Below are positions 25,021 through 32,423 of a stretch of DNA of 50,601 nt, in pieces. The position numbers and the translations under genes are program-made. Every line of letters begins with the position of its first letter. Position 1 is the first letter of the stretch. The stretch spans positions 1 to 50,601 of IMG/VR virus record IMGVR_UViG_3300007276_000069; one strand, written 5' to 3'. Source of the stretch: a virus. Under the pieces are notes generated by a model that searched no databases, was not told the origin of the DNA, and was given only the letters and a program-made list of their open reading frames with translations.

Positions 25021-26555
25021 ATTTTTAGCTCCTCTAAATTTAACCAATCAGTGCCTATTTTCATCTCTATCTCAATAGGCATATCAAAAGTAACACCAAA
25101 CACTGTACTACACTCTTCAGGGATACACAACATACTCCTTTTTAATAGTTCAATCATAGTATTTTTTTCGTCGGGGTGTACGTCCATTATGATTGAGTCG
25201 TGGACGGTATTGATAATTCTACTCTGTGGTTTTGGCTTCACCATCGCCTTCAGACATTTGTGTAGCCGTATCAGGGCTAATGGCAACAGGTCTGCAGTAG
25301 CAAAACCTTGGACGGGGTAGTTCTTAATTGATGTAGCACCTACCGTTGTACCATAGCGTGTGTACTTTGCATAGGGAAATGCGTACTCTCTACCAGAAGG
25401 CAGTGTTACAGTCTTCTTAGTAACAGCTTCTTCCTGTAGTTTATCGTGCCACTCGGTCACGCCTTGGTACTTGTTACGGAAGGCTGAGTAGTATGCCATC
25501 TCCCGATTAGTCCCAAGCACACCACCGTACAACGGCTTGAAGGTGTGGGCCTTTGCGTCCTGTCTACTCACGCCCATGATCTCTGCGGTGTAAGAGTGAA
25601 CGTCAAACCCGCTCTCTACCTCTTCATAGATTACAGGGTCTTTTGACAAGTAGCCAGCTACACGAAACTCTAGCTGTGAGTAGTCTCCTTCTAAAATGTA
25701 ACCACCTTCATGCCTAGAAACAATCGCTTCTCTTGCAGGGAATGTTGCTCCTCTCGGCATATTTTGAAAGTTTGGTCTACTTGACGACAGTCTTCCAGTA
25801 GCAGTGACGCACTGATTAAAGTTAGGATGAATAAAACCTCTATCATCTTGGTACTTCTCCAAGCTATCTACAAACGTATTAAGATACGTTCTTATCATTG
25901 AGTAGCGTGTGTACTTGTCCACGAACTCTCTTGCCTTGCCCTCTAACTCCAACCTGATCTGCGACATAGTTTCTTTATCTGTCTTAAACCCTGCTGCAGC
26001 AGTGTCCTCTGGCCCTCTGGGAATGACGCGAAGCCCTGCAGCTTCTCTGAGATGCGTGTAAACCACTCCCGTGCCGCTACATACCTTGCATTTAGTCTGT
26101 ACCTTACTAAGCGCACCAGACTTCAGCCGCGATCTAATCTTTCCTGTGCCATTACAATGAGTACACCTCTCGCCCCTAGTCTTTAATACTACAGGGGCTA
26201 ATTGTTTTACTGTATCCTTGAACAGTGTAGGCGACATTTTTGTTTTGCGTTTTTGTTTCTTGGTGTGTCCGCGCTGCTCAGTTCCTATGTTGAACGCTTC
26301 TTTCCAAGCAGTCTTATCAGTAACCTGTCTCGAATAAAGCAGCTTACTCCTATCGTCAGGGCTATCAAGATTGATAGGAGTATCACCCATAACATGTTCA
26401 GCAATATCCATAAGATCATCATACAACTGATCGTACTCTGACTGATAGTCTGCCTTAATCTTTGCAAGCTTTTCATTGGAAATCTTTATCCCCGCTCTCT
26501 CTATATCGATTAGGACATCAAGCATATCCATGCTTAGTTTTACAACCTTATGCAA
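25017..26555 (-). CDS. Family A DNA polymerase, with DnaJ-like zinc module
   Basis: 512 residues. Polymerase motifs: A at Asp291 (DYSQLEFRVA), O-helix Arg331, Lys335, Phe339 and Tyr343 (RQDAKAHTFKPLYGG), C at His452-Asp453 (VHDSIIMDVH). Phe339 corresponds to E. coli Phe762. Two C-x-x-C-x-G-x-G units (Cys131/134 and Cys156/159) form a DnaJ-type zinc module ahead of the palm, as I recall for the HMO-2011 phage polymerase. The start is TTG at 26555 with AGAGGAG seven bases upstream, overlapping the exonuclease stop by eight bases; an ATG eight codons later is the alternative. The proofreading domain is encoded separately upstream. Confidence 0.92.
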   Translation of the reverse strand: MHKVVKLSMDMLDVLIDIERAGIKISNEKLAKIKADYQSEYDQLYDDLMDIAEHVMGDTPINLDSPDDRSKLLYSRQVTDKTAWKEAFNIGTEQRGHTKKQKRKTKMSPTLFKDTVKQLAPVVLKTRGERCTHCNGTGKIRSRLKSGALSKVQTKCKVCSGTGVVYTHLREAAGLRVIPRGPEDTAAAGFKTDKETMSQIRLELEGKAREFVDKYTRYSMIRTYLNTFVDSLEKYQDDRGFIHPNFNQCVTATGRLSSSRPNFQNMPRGATFPAREAIVSRHEGGYILEGDYSQLEFRVAGYLSKDPVIYEEVESGFDVHSYTAEIMGVSRQDAKAHTFKPLYGGVLGTNREMAYYSAFRNKYQGVTEWHDKLQEEAVTKKTVTLPSGREYAFPYAKYTRYGTTVGATSIKNYPVQGFATADLLPLALIRLHKCLKAMVKPKPQSRIINTVHDSIIMDVHPDEKNTMIELLKRSMLCIPEECSTVFGVTFDMPIEIEMKIGTDWLNLEELKI

Positions 26556-27105
26556 AGGAACTCTCCTCTGTAGGCCAGCACATCTTTAATTCATCTAGTT
26601 GGGCTTGGGCTAGCTCTGTCGTAGTCTGCACATCAGCGATACAATACTCCCGCACTATGTCAGGCGGCATGTCTTCATAGGACACCTTGTCCTTGATGTA
26701 CTGGTCCGTGAGGTCTGTTCTCTTCTCAGGTAGGCTTCTACGTTTAGCACACTCTGCAAGGCTAATTGATTTCTTTATACCACGGTGGGAAAGATACTCA
26801 GCTATCATTGTATCCCATAGTATACCATCATACTTAAAGCCACACTCTCGCAACCACTGCAAATCAAACTTCAGGTTATGCCCGACTAAACATGTTGTTT
26901 CGTCTAGCTTGTCCTGTAACTTCTTAGCAGCATCTGGTGTAGTCTTACATTGGTTATGATAGAAAAACAATTCATGTGTTTCTACTACAGATAGATCAGG
27001 CATGAAACTCCTGTACCCTACAAAGACTATCTGTTGTCCGTTGTAGGGCGACGATGTAGAGTTATCGAAGTCCATCGTAGTTTCTATGTCAAGCACGGTG
27101 ATCAT
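26548..27105 (-). CDS. 3'-5' proofreading exonuclease (DnaQ-like)
   Basis: 185 residues, ATGA-coupled to the helicase. Exo I is Asp6-Ile-Glu8 (VLDIETT), exo II is HNLKFD (Asn77, Asp81), exo III is Tyr154...Asp158 (YCIAD): the complete DEDDy set. It is the proofreading domain normally fused to the N-terminus of family A polymerases; here it ends in its own TAA and the polymerase follows in the +1 frame. The two chains probably act together, or are joined by frameshifting. Confidence 0.88.
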   Translation of the reverse strand: MITVLDIETTMDFDNSTSSPYNGQQIVFVGYRSFMPDLSVVETHELFFYHNQCKTTPDAAKKLQDKLDETTCLVGHNLKFDLQWLRECGFKYDGILWDTMIAEYLSHRGIKKSISLAECAKRRSLPEKRTDLTDQYIKDKVSYEDMPPDIVREYCIADVQTTTELAQAQLDELKMCWPTEESSFA

Positions 27106-28292
27106 GAGAATATATCTCTATCACCATCTCTGCGTAAAACCAACGACCCGTGCCAGCCATTTACTTTATTTTTTGAGAACTTAATGGTTCGGAACTCCTC
27201 ATGTTCTGCTACACCTATGCCTATAATTATGTCAGCCTCGCCAGCTTTACCTGTCTTACTGCCGTCCAGCATGGAGTAATCTATACTTTCTCTTCCGTGG
27301 GCGTCGTAGGACGCTTGCGATATTGCCCAGACTGCTACGTTGTGGCGCTTGGCAAGCTCTCTGGATCGGCAGTACAACTCCTTCAGCCGCTCATCCCCGC
27401 GTGAGAACTCACCGTCAATCCTGATCTTATCAAGCTGGTCAATGAATATTACATCAACTTCATTGCGAGAGCAATAGTCCTCTATTTCCTGTATCGATGT
27501 TCCTACGCAATCCATGAAAGATATGTAGGGTAGTACATCCTCTTGGTACTGTGTGATAAACTCTTGTTTATCCTGTAGCACCTCTAGTCTAGACTTCTCT
27601 GTAATAGATTTAGCCACGCGCATACGTGTCTTCTTTACAGGTTCTTCATTACCCCAGTAGGCTACATGGTGCTTGTTCTTAACATACCAGCCAGACAACC
27701 ACGCTGAGAAGCTTGTCTTGCCTATCTCTGGCCGTGCAAAGATCACACCAAGATTTTGTCGGTCAATGCCCGGTACGTAATCACGTATCTGTGTAGGAAA
27801 GATAAACTCAGGGTCGCGCTCAAACTCCTCTAGACTGTCAGCTATATTGTCTTGTAGCAGTGTATAGCTTTTAGTTCCCTTTACTTCATTGTTTTTTAGT
27901 TCTTCTACAATGCCGAGCAGAGAATAAGTATCGCTAGATTTACCAAGAAAAATGTCAAGTGCTTGTTCTCCTATCTCTTTTGCTTTCGCTCTCTTCCAGA
28001 AGCTGTGTAGAACATCTCCTGCTACCTGCGGGTTTACTGTGATGCCTACTAACTCTTGAAACTGCTGTTGTACCCTTTGTTTAGTAGCTTCAGGTAAAGC
28101 AGGGTAACGCTCTTCATGAGCGAGTGACACATCAGAGAGGGACAAGTCGCCCTCGTAGTTCTTATGTAGATAACTTATCGTCTCTACAATAGTGCTTACT
28201 TCTTTGGAGAAGTATTCTTTTTGAATTAAACCAGATACTCTGTTAAAGTTGTCTTTTTGCAGACATGCTACAAGTACAGACTTATCAATCAT
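27102..28292 (-). CDS. Replicative DNA helicase (DnaB/gp4-like)
   Basis: 396 residues. RecA-type core with Walker A ARPEIGKTS (Gly191-Lys192-Thr193) and Walker B VDVIFIDQLD (Asp285), plus a WAISQAS segment like helicase motif H3. The N-terminal 100 residues are helical, as in DnaB N-domains. Walker A lacks the usual second glycine-rich form (Pro-Glu-Ile instead). It forms the replication fork with the separately encoded primase directly upstream (ATGA overlap), where T7 uses one fused gp4. Confidence 0.88.
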   Translation of the reverse strand: MIDKSVLVACLQKDNFNRVSGLIQKEYFSKEVSTIVETISYLHKNYEGDLSLSDVSLAHEERYPALPEATKQRVQQQFQELVGITVNPQVAGDVLHSFWKRAKAKEIGEQALDIFLGKSSDTYSLLGIVEELKNNEVKGTKSYTLLQDNIADSLEEFERDPEFIFPTQIRDYVPGIDRQNLGVIFARPEIGKTSFSAWLSGWYVKNKHHVAYWGNEEPVKKTRMRVAKSITEKSRLEVLQDKQEFITQYQEDVLPYISFMDCVGTSIQEIEDYCSRNEVDVIFIDQLDKIRIDGEFSRGDERLKELYCRSRELAKRHNVAVWAISQASYDAHGRESIDYSMLDGSKTGKAGEADIIIGIGVAEHEEFRTIKFSKNKVNGWHGSLVLRRDGDRDIFS

Positions 28293-29077
28293 ATCTTTAA
28301 TACCTCCTTTGCTTCATCCTCAGTAAGTCTTTTTAAGTCTCTGTCTAGTATTGCTATATCAACTATATCTCCATACTCATTGTTTATTCTTAGTGATATT
28401 TCAACTGCCTTGTCTGTAGCATCTTTGTCCAGTGCCACAGTTATACGCTTGAAGCTGCCTAGCCTGTACAGTACATCCTCTTGTAGGTACGTTCCAAGTA
28501 GCGCAACTCCCGTTGCAAAGTTAGATATAGAGGCTGCAGAAGCGCAGTCTTCAACTACTACAGCATGTTTGTGTTTGCCGCATACAAACGGTATCTTGCT
28601 CTGTCCGTATCTGTACCACTTTGGACCTGCGTGTAGTCCCTGTCCAATGTATCTTCCCGCTGCATCAACGCTTTTGTTACCATCCTTAATAACAAACACA
28701 GCCCTGTCTCTCTTGTAATCATAGCGTATGTCGGCTAATCCATTCGACCAAGCTGCAGAACAGTTGTTTGTTTTGAGGTAGTCATAGTAATGTTGAGGGC
28801 AGTTATTCTTGCGCCAGTTCTGCTTTTCTACTTCAAGCCCTACAGGTAAGCTTGGCTTTACCATATCATCAACTACAGAGAAAGAGTTTAAGTTAAGTCC
28901 CTCTTTAATTACACCACCTACAGAACAGCTTGCATGGAAACAATAATACTTAATACAATCTGTAAACTGAGTAACTGAAAGAGTGTTAGTACCATTACAT
29001 ACAGGACAATCTAATCTCTTAGAAGTACCTAAAGGTATATCTAGATTATATATATAATCTTTAATTATATTAGTCAT
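28289..29077 (-). CDS. DNA primase (zinc finger plus Toprim)
   Basis: 262 residues from ATG 29077, chosen because GAGGAT precedes it and it lies downstream of the promoter at 29116-29144; a start at 29125 would precede the predicted transcript. The zinc finger uses Cys24, Cys27, Cys46 and Cys51 (CPVC ... CFHASC). A Toprim domain has the Glu in VVVEDCASAA and Asp-x-Asp in VALDKDAT. It makes RNA primers for the lagging strand. First gene of the replication operon, ATGA-coupled to the helicase. Confidence 0.88.
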   Translation of the reverse strand: MTNIIKDYIYNLDIPLGTSKRLDCPVCNGTNTLSVTQFTDCIKYYCFHASCSVGGVIKEGLNLNSFSVVDDMVKPSLPVGLEVEKQNWRKNNCPQHYYDYLKTNNCSAAWSNGLADIRYDYKRDRAVFVIKDGNKSVDAAGRYIGQGLHAGPKWYRYGQSKIPFVCGKHKHAVVVEDCASAASISNFATGVALLGTYLQEDVLYRLGSFKRITVALDKDATDKAVEISLRINNEYGDIVDIAILDRDLKRLTEDEAKEVLKI

Positions 29078-29115
29078 TAATATAATATCCTCAATATCGG
29101 GACACGGCAACATGC

Positions 29116-29144
29116 CTCTTAGCATGGATAAAAAACACTGTCAA
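29116..29144 (-). promoter_or_regulatory. Early promoter for the replication operon
   Basis: On the minus strand, a perfect TTGACA (29144-29139), a 17-base spacer and TAAGAG (29121-29116) preceded by TGC, an extended -10. Written as TTGACAG-N14-GCTA it also fits the alphaproteobacterial housekeeping consensus as I recall it (TTGACGS-N10-14-GCTANAWC). The start site would fall near 29109, giving a roughly 30-base leader to the primase ATG at 29077. Confidence 0.6.
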
Positions 29145-29157
29145 CAGAAAATAACGC

Positions 29158-29186
29158 TTGACCGCAAATTAATTTTAGTGTACGGT
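29158..29186 (+). promoter_or_regulatory. Early promoter for the rightward operon
   Basis: TTGACC (29158-29163), a 17-base spacer and TACGGT (29181-29186); the -10 is weak. It is back to back with the leftward promoter, with 13 bases between the two -35 boxes. Transcripts would start near 29193 and reach the ATG at 29216, which has AGAGGTGAGCC as ribosome site. Confidence 0.45.
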
Positions 29187-29215
29187 GATCTTCCCTTCAA
29201 CAATAGAGGTGAGCC

Positions 29216-29509
29216 ATGTTCACCATATTCAACCGCAGACTATCTGATCCTGACCTGATGCGGCGGGTTGTCGAGGCCACAGTGCAGGACAGGTTTTTCA
29301 CTGTATCATTTACAAAAGCGGATGGTTCTTACCGCCAGTTAAACTGTAGGCTTGGTGTTAACAAGCACAAGAAGGGTGGTAGAGATTGTAACACTAACAA
29401 ACAAATGATGACTGTGTGGGACACTGGGGCTAAAGGCTACAGGAATGTCAACATGAATACCATAACAAGTATTACAGTAGATGGTGTTAGGCATGAGTTC
29501 ACAGAGTAA
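29216..29509 (+). CDS. Small SH3-like hypothetical protein
   Basis: 97 residues, ribosome site AGAGGTGAG before the ATG. Segments such as VSFTKADGSYRQLNCRLGVN, MMTVWDTGAKGYRNVN and ITVDGVRHEF alternate like a small beta barrel; I recall similar proteins in marine phages, where an SH3-like fold is predicted. First gene of the rightward early operon, overlapped by the GcrA-like gene. A nucleic-acid-binding or regulatory role is possible but unproven. Confidence 0.65.
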   Translation: MFTIFNRRLSDPDLMRRVVEATVQDRFFTVSFTKADGSYRQLNCRLGVNKHKKGGRDCNTNKQMMTVWDTGAKGYRNVNMNTITSITVDGVRHEFTE

Positions 29510-29903
29510 GTTGCATAGTGATGAGTTCATAACAGAAGTATTTGAACTGAGTAGGAAAGAGGGACTAACAGCCCGTGAGATAGCAGAAGCTATGTCACCC
29601 AAGTACAACACAAACAACTGTGGCAAGATGACTAGGAACTCTGTGATAAGTATCCTGAACAGGTACAAAAACAGGTTCACACACATGGGCAAAGTAGAAG
29701 TTAAGCGTATAGACTTCGCCAATGTAGCAGAGCAGCTTGAGCTTGAGCGTGATAGGCTAAAAGACAAAGATCAGTACAAGATCAAGAAGTGCTTGTGCTG
29801 TAGGAAAGAGAAGCTATTGCACAGAGTCTCCTTTGTGTGTGATACCTGTAAAAGCAGTGTTGCCTACACTTCTCCTGTAGATGACTACAGCGTGAGATAC
29901 TGA
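29493..29903 (+). CDS. GcrA-like DNA-binding regulator
   Basis: 136 residues from ATG 29493. Helix-turn-helix-like sequence EGLTAREIAEAM followed by MTRNSVISILNRY recalls the N-terminal domain of GcrA, an alphaproteobacterial cell-cycle regulator that binds methylated promoters and sigma-70 holoenzyme (family knowledge). The C-terminal part has CLCC and CDTC, a possible zinc ribbon that GcrA proteins do not all have. It overlaps the previous gene by 17 bases. It could redirect host transcription early in infection. Assignment is by motif resemblance only. Confidence 0.55.
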   Translation: MSSQSKLHSDEFITEVFELSRKEGLTAREIAEAMSPKYNTNNCGKMTRNSVISILNRYKNRFTHMGKVEVKRIDFANVAEQLELERDRLKDKDQYKIKKCLCCRKEKLLHRVSFVCDTCKSSVAYTSPVDDYSVRY

Positions 29904-29904
29904 T

Positions 29905-30207
29905 ATGAATATCAAAGAGAAGAAGGGCCTACAGTCTAAGCTAGGCGCTATGCGATACTATGCTGATAGCGGCTACCATGTGTACAACGAGACTAACAAC
30001 ACAGGCCCTGTAGATTTCATAGCTATAAATCCTGATACAAAGGACGTGAAACTTGTCGAGGTTAAAACAATGTCGTTCCGTTCCAAGAACGCTAACTGGA
30101 AGCCGGGTACAATGATTAACCGTCAGCTTTCACCTATACAGAAGCAGTTAGGTGTGGAGCTTGTATACTACAATATTAATACAGGACAGGTAAAATGTCG
30201 GAAGTAA
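29905..30207 (+). CDS. Hjc/VRR-like PD-(D/E)XK nuclease
   Basis: 100 residues. KGLQSKLGAMRYYADSGYHV, GPVDFIAINP and KLVEVKTMSF give the Asp ... Glu-x-Lys core of small resolvase or repair nucleases, with the usual N-terminal helix. Starts one base after the previous stop region and overlaps the next gene by 13 bases. It is a third branch of restriction-fold nuclease in this genome beside endonuclease I and the Cas4-like protein. The precise substrate is unknown. Confidence 0.65.
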   Translation: MNIKEKKGLQSKLGAMRYYADSGYHVYNETNNTGPVDFIAINPDTKDVKLVEVKTMSFRSKNANWKPGTMINRQLSPIQKQLGVELVYYNINTGQVKCRK

Positions 30208-30398
30208 AAAAGAACAAGCATTTTGTCAAACGTAGCAAGCGGCCACAACCGGAATACTCTACTCGCGCATATGATGGTAAAACACTGCGTTGGGAGTGGA
30301 AGTATGAAACTGAATTGAACATTTACCCTAAAGATTGGTCTAGACGTTTTCCACATTTAGCAGAACGTGGGCGTTGGGTTATAACCGAGGTAAAATAA
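30195..30398 (+). CDS. Small basic hypothetical protein
   Basis: 67 residues with a Lys/Arg-rich N-terminus (SEVKKNKHFVKRSKRPQPEY) and aromatic-rich remainder (LRWEWKYETELNIYPKDWSR). Likely nucleic-acid or partner binding, no family recognised. It overlaps the nuclease gene and is followed immediately, with no gap, by the PP-loop gene, suggesting a unit of three. Confidence 0.55.
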   Translation: MSEVKKNKHFVKRSKRPQPEYSTRAYDGKTLRWEWKYETELNIYPKDWSRRFPHLAERGRWVITEVK

Positions 30399-31514
30399 AT
30401 GTACAGCTTTGTATACATTGATGATGCTTTTCGTAAGCTGATGGATATACATGTGGGTGAACACTCTAAGATTGATAGAGAGTGGAAGACTGATTATGTT
30501 CTGGCTAGGACTAGAGAAGAAGCCTTTATGGAGTATAACAGGACACCTGCTAGAACAACGTGTATTAATGATTCTCTAGGAAAACGCAGTTTCATATGGC
30601 CTATGGATAATATGTCAAAGTATTTTGGTGATATTGATTACAGGTACTATGATGAAATAGATAGGTATGACTTTAGTGATTTAATGCTGATGCGAGCGCA
30701 GGAGTTTGCTAGAAAGAATAAGCAGATTGATTTCTACTACTCCGGTGGTTTAGATAGTGTAGCCATGCTAGTTGCTTTTAGAGAAGTCCCTATCAGGCAC
30801 CAATTACACATAATAATGGGTGGCAGTGACCCTCTCAGTCTAGGACCGGACAATCTGAAAGATTACATTTTATCGGGTAATCATACGATAGACAGTACAG
30901 GTAATTTATATGGTATGGCTGACCCCTCTAAAAATATAGTTACTACAGGAATAGAGGCCGACCCTCTTTTTGGTTCTGTCGGTAATCCTATACTAATGAA
31001 AAATATTAAAAGAGATAAAACAGATTTGTTTGGCTATAAGTTCGCCTTAGATGCCGAGCCGGACTTGCATCTTTTGGTTAACGAAGATTGGAACTACGAT
31101 TTCTGGTGGCACAACCAGAGATACTTTAGCAGAATGAGATCATTCCGTATTATAAAAAACTTCTCTGGTGAGAAGATGGATTTGTCAAACTACTGCCCGT
31201 TCTACATGGGGGACAACATATTTAAGTGGTGTATAAACCAGCACTACAACAAACAAATAAAGTGGTATCACGGCAACCCAAAATTCCACAAGAGTAACTT
31301 CCTTGCATCAAAACCTATGCTAAGACAATTTGTCGGAGATTTTTGTGACAGGGATTGGGCTTACAACATTGGTAAGACTAGAACAGAGTGGTCTAAGGAT
31401 AATTTAGTTAGTCAAACAAATAGAGTTCTTGCTGTAACTGCTGACGGAACTGTTGTCACTAGAGATAATGTCGGAGATTATCTCAATAACTTTGAAAAGA
31501 TAGTTCAACTATGA
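30399..31514 (+). CDS. PP-loop protein, asparagine-synthase-like (third PP-loop)
   Basis: 371 residues. YSGGLDSVAM at about residues 114-123 is the PP-loop signature, the form used by asparagine synthetase and argininosuccinate synthase families. About 100 residues precede it and contain no obvious glutaminase domain with an N-terminal catalytic Cys. The rest is rich in Trp, Tyr and Asn with no motif I recognise. It is unlike the two QueC-like paralogues outside the PP-loop. It probably adenylates a carboxyl or carbonyl group of a small molecule, peptide or nucleobase. The stop overlaps the next small gene (ATGA). AT-rich relative to its neighbours. Confidence 0.65.
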   Translation: MYSFVYIDDAFRKLMDIHVGEHSKIDREWKTDYVLARTREEAFMEYNRTPARTTCINDSLGKRSFIWPMDNMSKYFGDIDYRYYDEIDRYDFSDLMLMRAQEFARKNKQIDFYYSGGLDSVAMLVAFREVPIRHQLHIIMGGSDPLSLGPDNLKDYILSGNHTIDSTGNLYGMADPSKNIVTTGIEADPLFGSVGNPILMKNIKRDKTDLFGYKFALDAEPDLHLLVNEDWNYDFWWHNQRYFSRMRSFRIIKNFSGEKMDLSNYCPFYMGDNIFKWCINQHYNKQIKWYHGNPKFHKSNFLASKPMLRQFVGDFCDRDWAYNIGKTRTEWSKDNLVSQTNRVLAVTADGTVVTRDNVGDYLNNFEKIVQL

Positions 31515-31690
31515 GACAGATAAAACTAGAAACGTCTATGGATGATCTAGACAAACTACATCAAACTGTAAACGGCGATGGACGTAAAAAAACTGTAATC
31601 GTTTCTAAGAGTATGTTGTCTAAGATACTAATAGACCATACAAGGTTAGTAGCATATTTAGGACCAGTGGTTAAGGAGCCAGAAGATTAG
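31511..31690 (+). CDS. Small hypothetical protein
   Basis: 59 residues, start overlapping the previous stop as ATGA. The sequence is Lys/Asp-rich with a central strand-helix pattern (KKTVIVSKSMLSKILIDHTR). The tight coupling and full-length open frame support a real gene. A role linked to the upstream PP-loop protein, perhaps as carrier or partner, is a guess. Confidence 0.55.
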   Translation: MRQIKLETSMDDLDKLHQTVNGDGRKKTVIVSKSMLSKILIDHTRLVAYLGPVVKEPED

Positions 31691-31712
31691 TCTGTGTGGA
31701 TTAAAAAAACAT

Positions 31713-31742
31713 TTGACGGACGCTAGACGGATATGCTAGGGG
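31713..31742 (+). promoter_or_regulatory. Candidate promoter ahead of the tRNA-like RNA
   Basis: TTGACG (31713-31718) followed after 18 bases by TAGGGG, which is preceded by TGC. In the alphaproteobacterial form it reads TTGACGG-N15-GCTA. The -10 is poor by E. coli standards. The start would be near 31749, six bases before the folded RNA begins, which is what makes it worth noting. Confidence 0.4.
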
Positions 31743-31754
31743 TCAATTCTTCAA

Positions 31755-31865
31755 GAGGGGCAAGGCTAGGCGAATGCTGTATAACTTGAATAAGGCATGG
31801 CATAGGATTGCGAAAGCAAACGTTTCAAGTGTGCCAAGCAGAAGGTTCGATTCCTTCTCCCCTCA
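31755..31865 (+). ncRNA. tRNA-like structured RNA of about 111 bases
   Basis: A perfect T-arm is present: GAAGG (31841-31845), loop TTCGATT, CCTTC (31853-31857). It is followed by CCCCTC (31859-31864) that pairs with GAGGGG at 31755-31760, an acceptor-like stem, and a discriminator A. A D-arm-like GGC/GCT with a GG-containing loop follows the 5' strand. Where the anticodon arm should be there is a 7-bp stem ACTTGAA (31784-31790) with TTCAAGT (31824-31830), enclosing a hairpin TTGC-GAAA-GCAA (31808-31819) with a GNRA loop. No normal anticodon loop can be drawn. It may be a degenerate tRNA, an intron-bearing tRNA, or a dedicated tRNA mimic. Confidence 0.5.
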
Positions 31866-31889
31866 CCTTATTTACATGGAGAACCAACA

Positions 31890-32423
31890 ATGAATATATT
31901 CTATCTAGATAAAAACCCCAAGATTGCAGCGCAAATGCACTGTGACAAGCATGTAGTCAAAATGGTGCTGGAGTATGCACAAATCCTATCCACCGCACAT
32001 AGAGTAATTGACGGTGATGAAGTTGCTGACCGTGAGGGCTTGTACAAGATAGCTCACAAGAACCACCCCTCTACTGCATGGGCAAGGCTAGGCCGTGGCA
32101 ATTACAATTGGTTGTCGGACCTATGGGGATATCTTGGTATTGAGTACACGCACCGCTACAACAAAGTACACAAGGCTGCTACGAAAGAATGGTTGTTCTA
32201 CGCGCCTGACAACATACCACACAGAACAGTCTTTACAGGATTAACTTCAGCACCACCGCAATGTATGCCTGACCACTACAAATGTAATCCTAACTCTGCG
32301 TCGTTAGACGATGCAATCTCTGCGTACAAGGCGTACTACATTGGTGATAAGGCATACTTTGCTAAGTGGACTAATCGTCCTGTACCAGATTGGTTTACCG
32401 AAACTGTGAAAGAGGTAGCATAA
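31890..32423 (+). CDS. Conserved phage protein of unknown function
   Basis: 177 residues with GGAG eight bases before the ATG. Opens with MNIFYLDKNP, then HCDKHVVKMVLEYAQ and LSTAHRV, and ends with YYIGDKAYFAKWTNRPVPDW. I know this family as widespread in marine phages, including cyanophages, without a settled function. Several conserved His/Asp/Cys residues (HCDKHV) look like a metal or catalytic site. The closing KWT-x-RPVPDW segment faintly recalls the end of phage pyrimidine-dimer glycosylases, a weak similarity. Confidence 0.7.
   Translation: MNIFYLDKNPKIAAQMHCDKHVVKMVLEYAQILSTAHRVIDGDEVADREGLYKIAHKNHPSTAWARLGRGNYNWLSDLWGYLGIEYTHRYNKVHKAATKEWLFYAPDNIPHRTVFTGLTSAPPQCMPDHYKCNPNSASLDDAISAYKAYYIGDKAYFAKWTNRPVPDWFTETVKEVA

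Noticed and set aside
31755-31865. tmRNA (ssrA) because of the T-arm and acceptor ends
   Set aside because: The length is about 111 bases and neither the tmRNA 5' sequence nor a tag reading frame is present.
31840-31866. Phage attachment site copied from the 3' end of a host tRNA
   Set aside because: Possible, but no integrase was seen and the 5' half also folds with it, so a structured RNA explains more. Kept only as an alternative.
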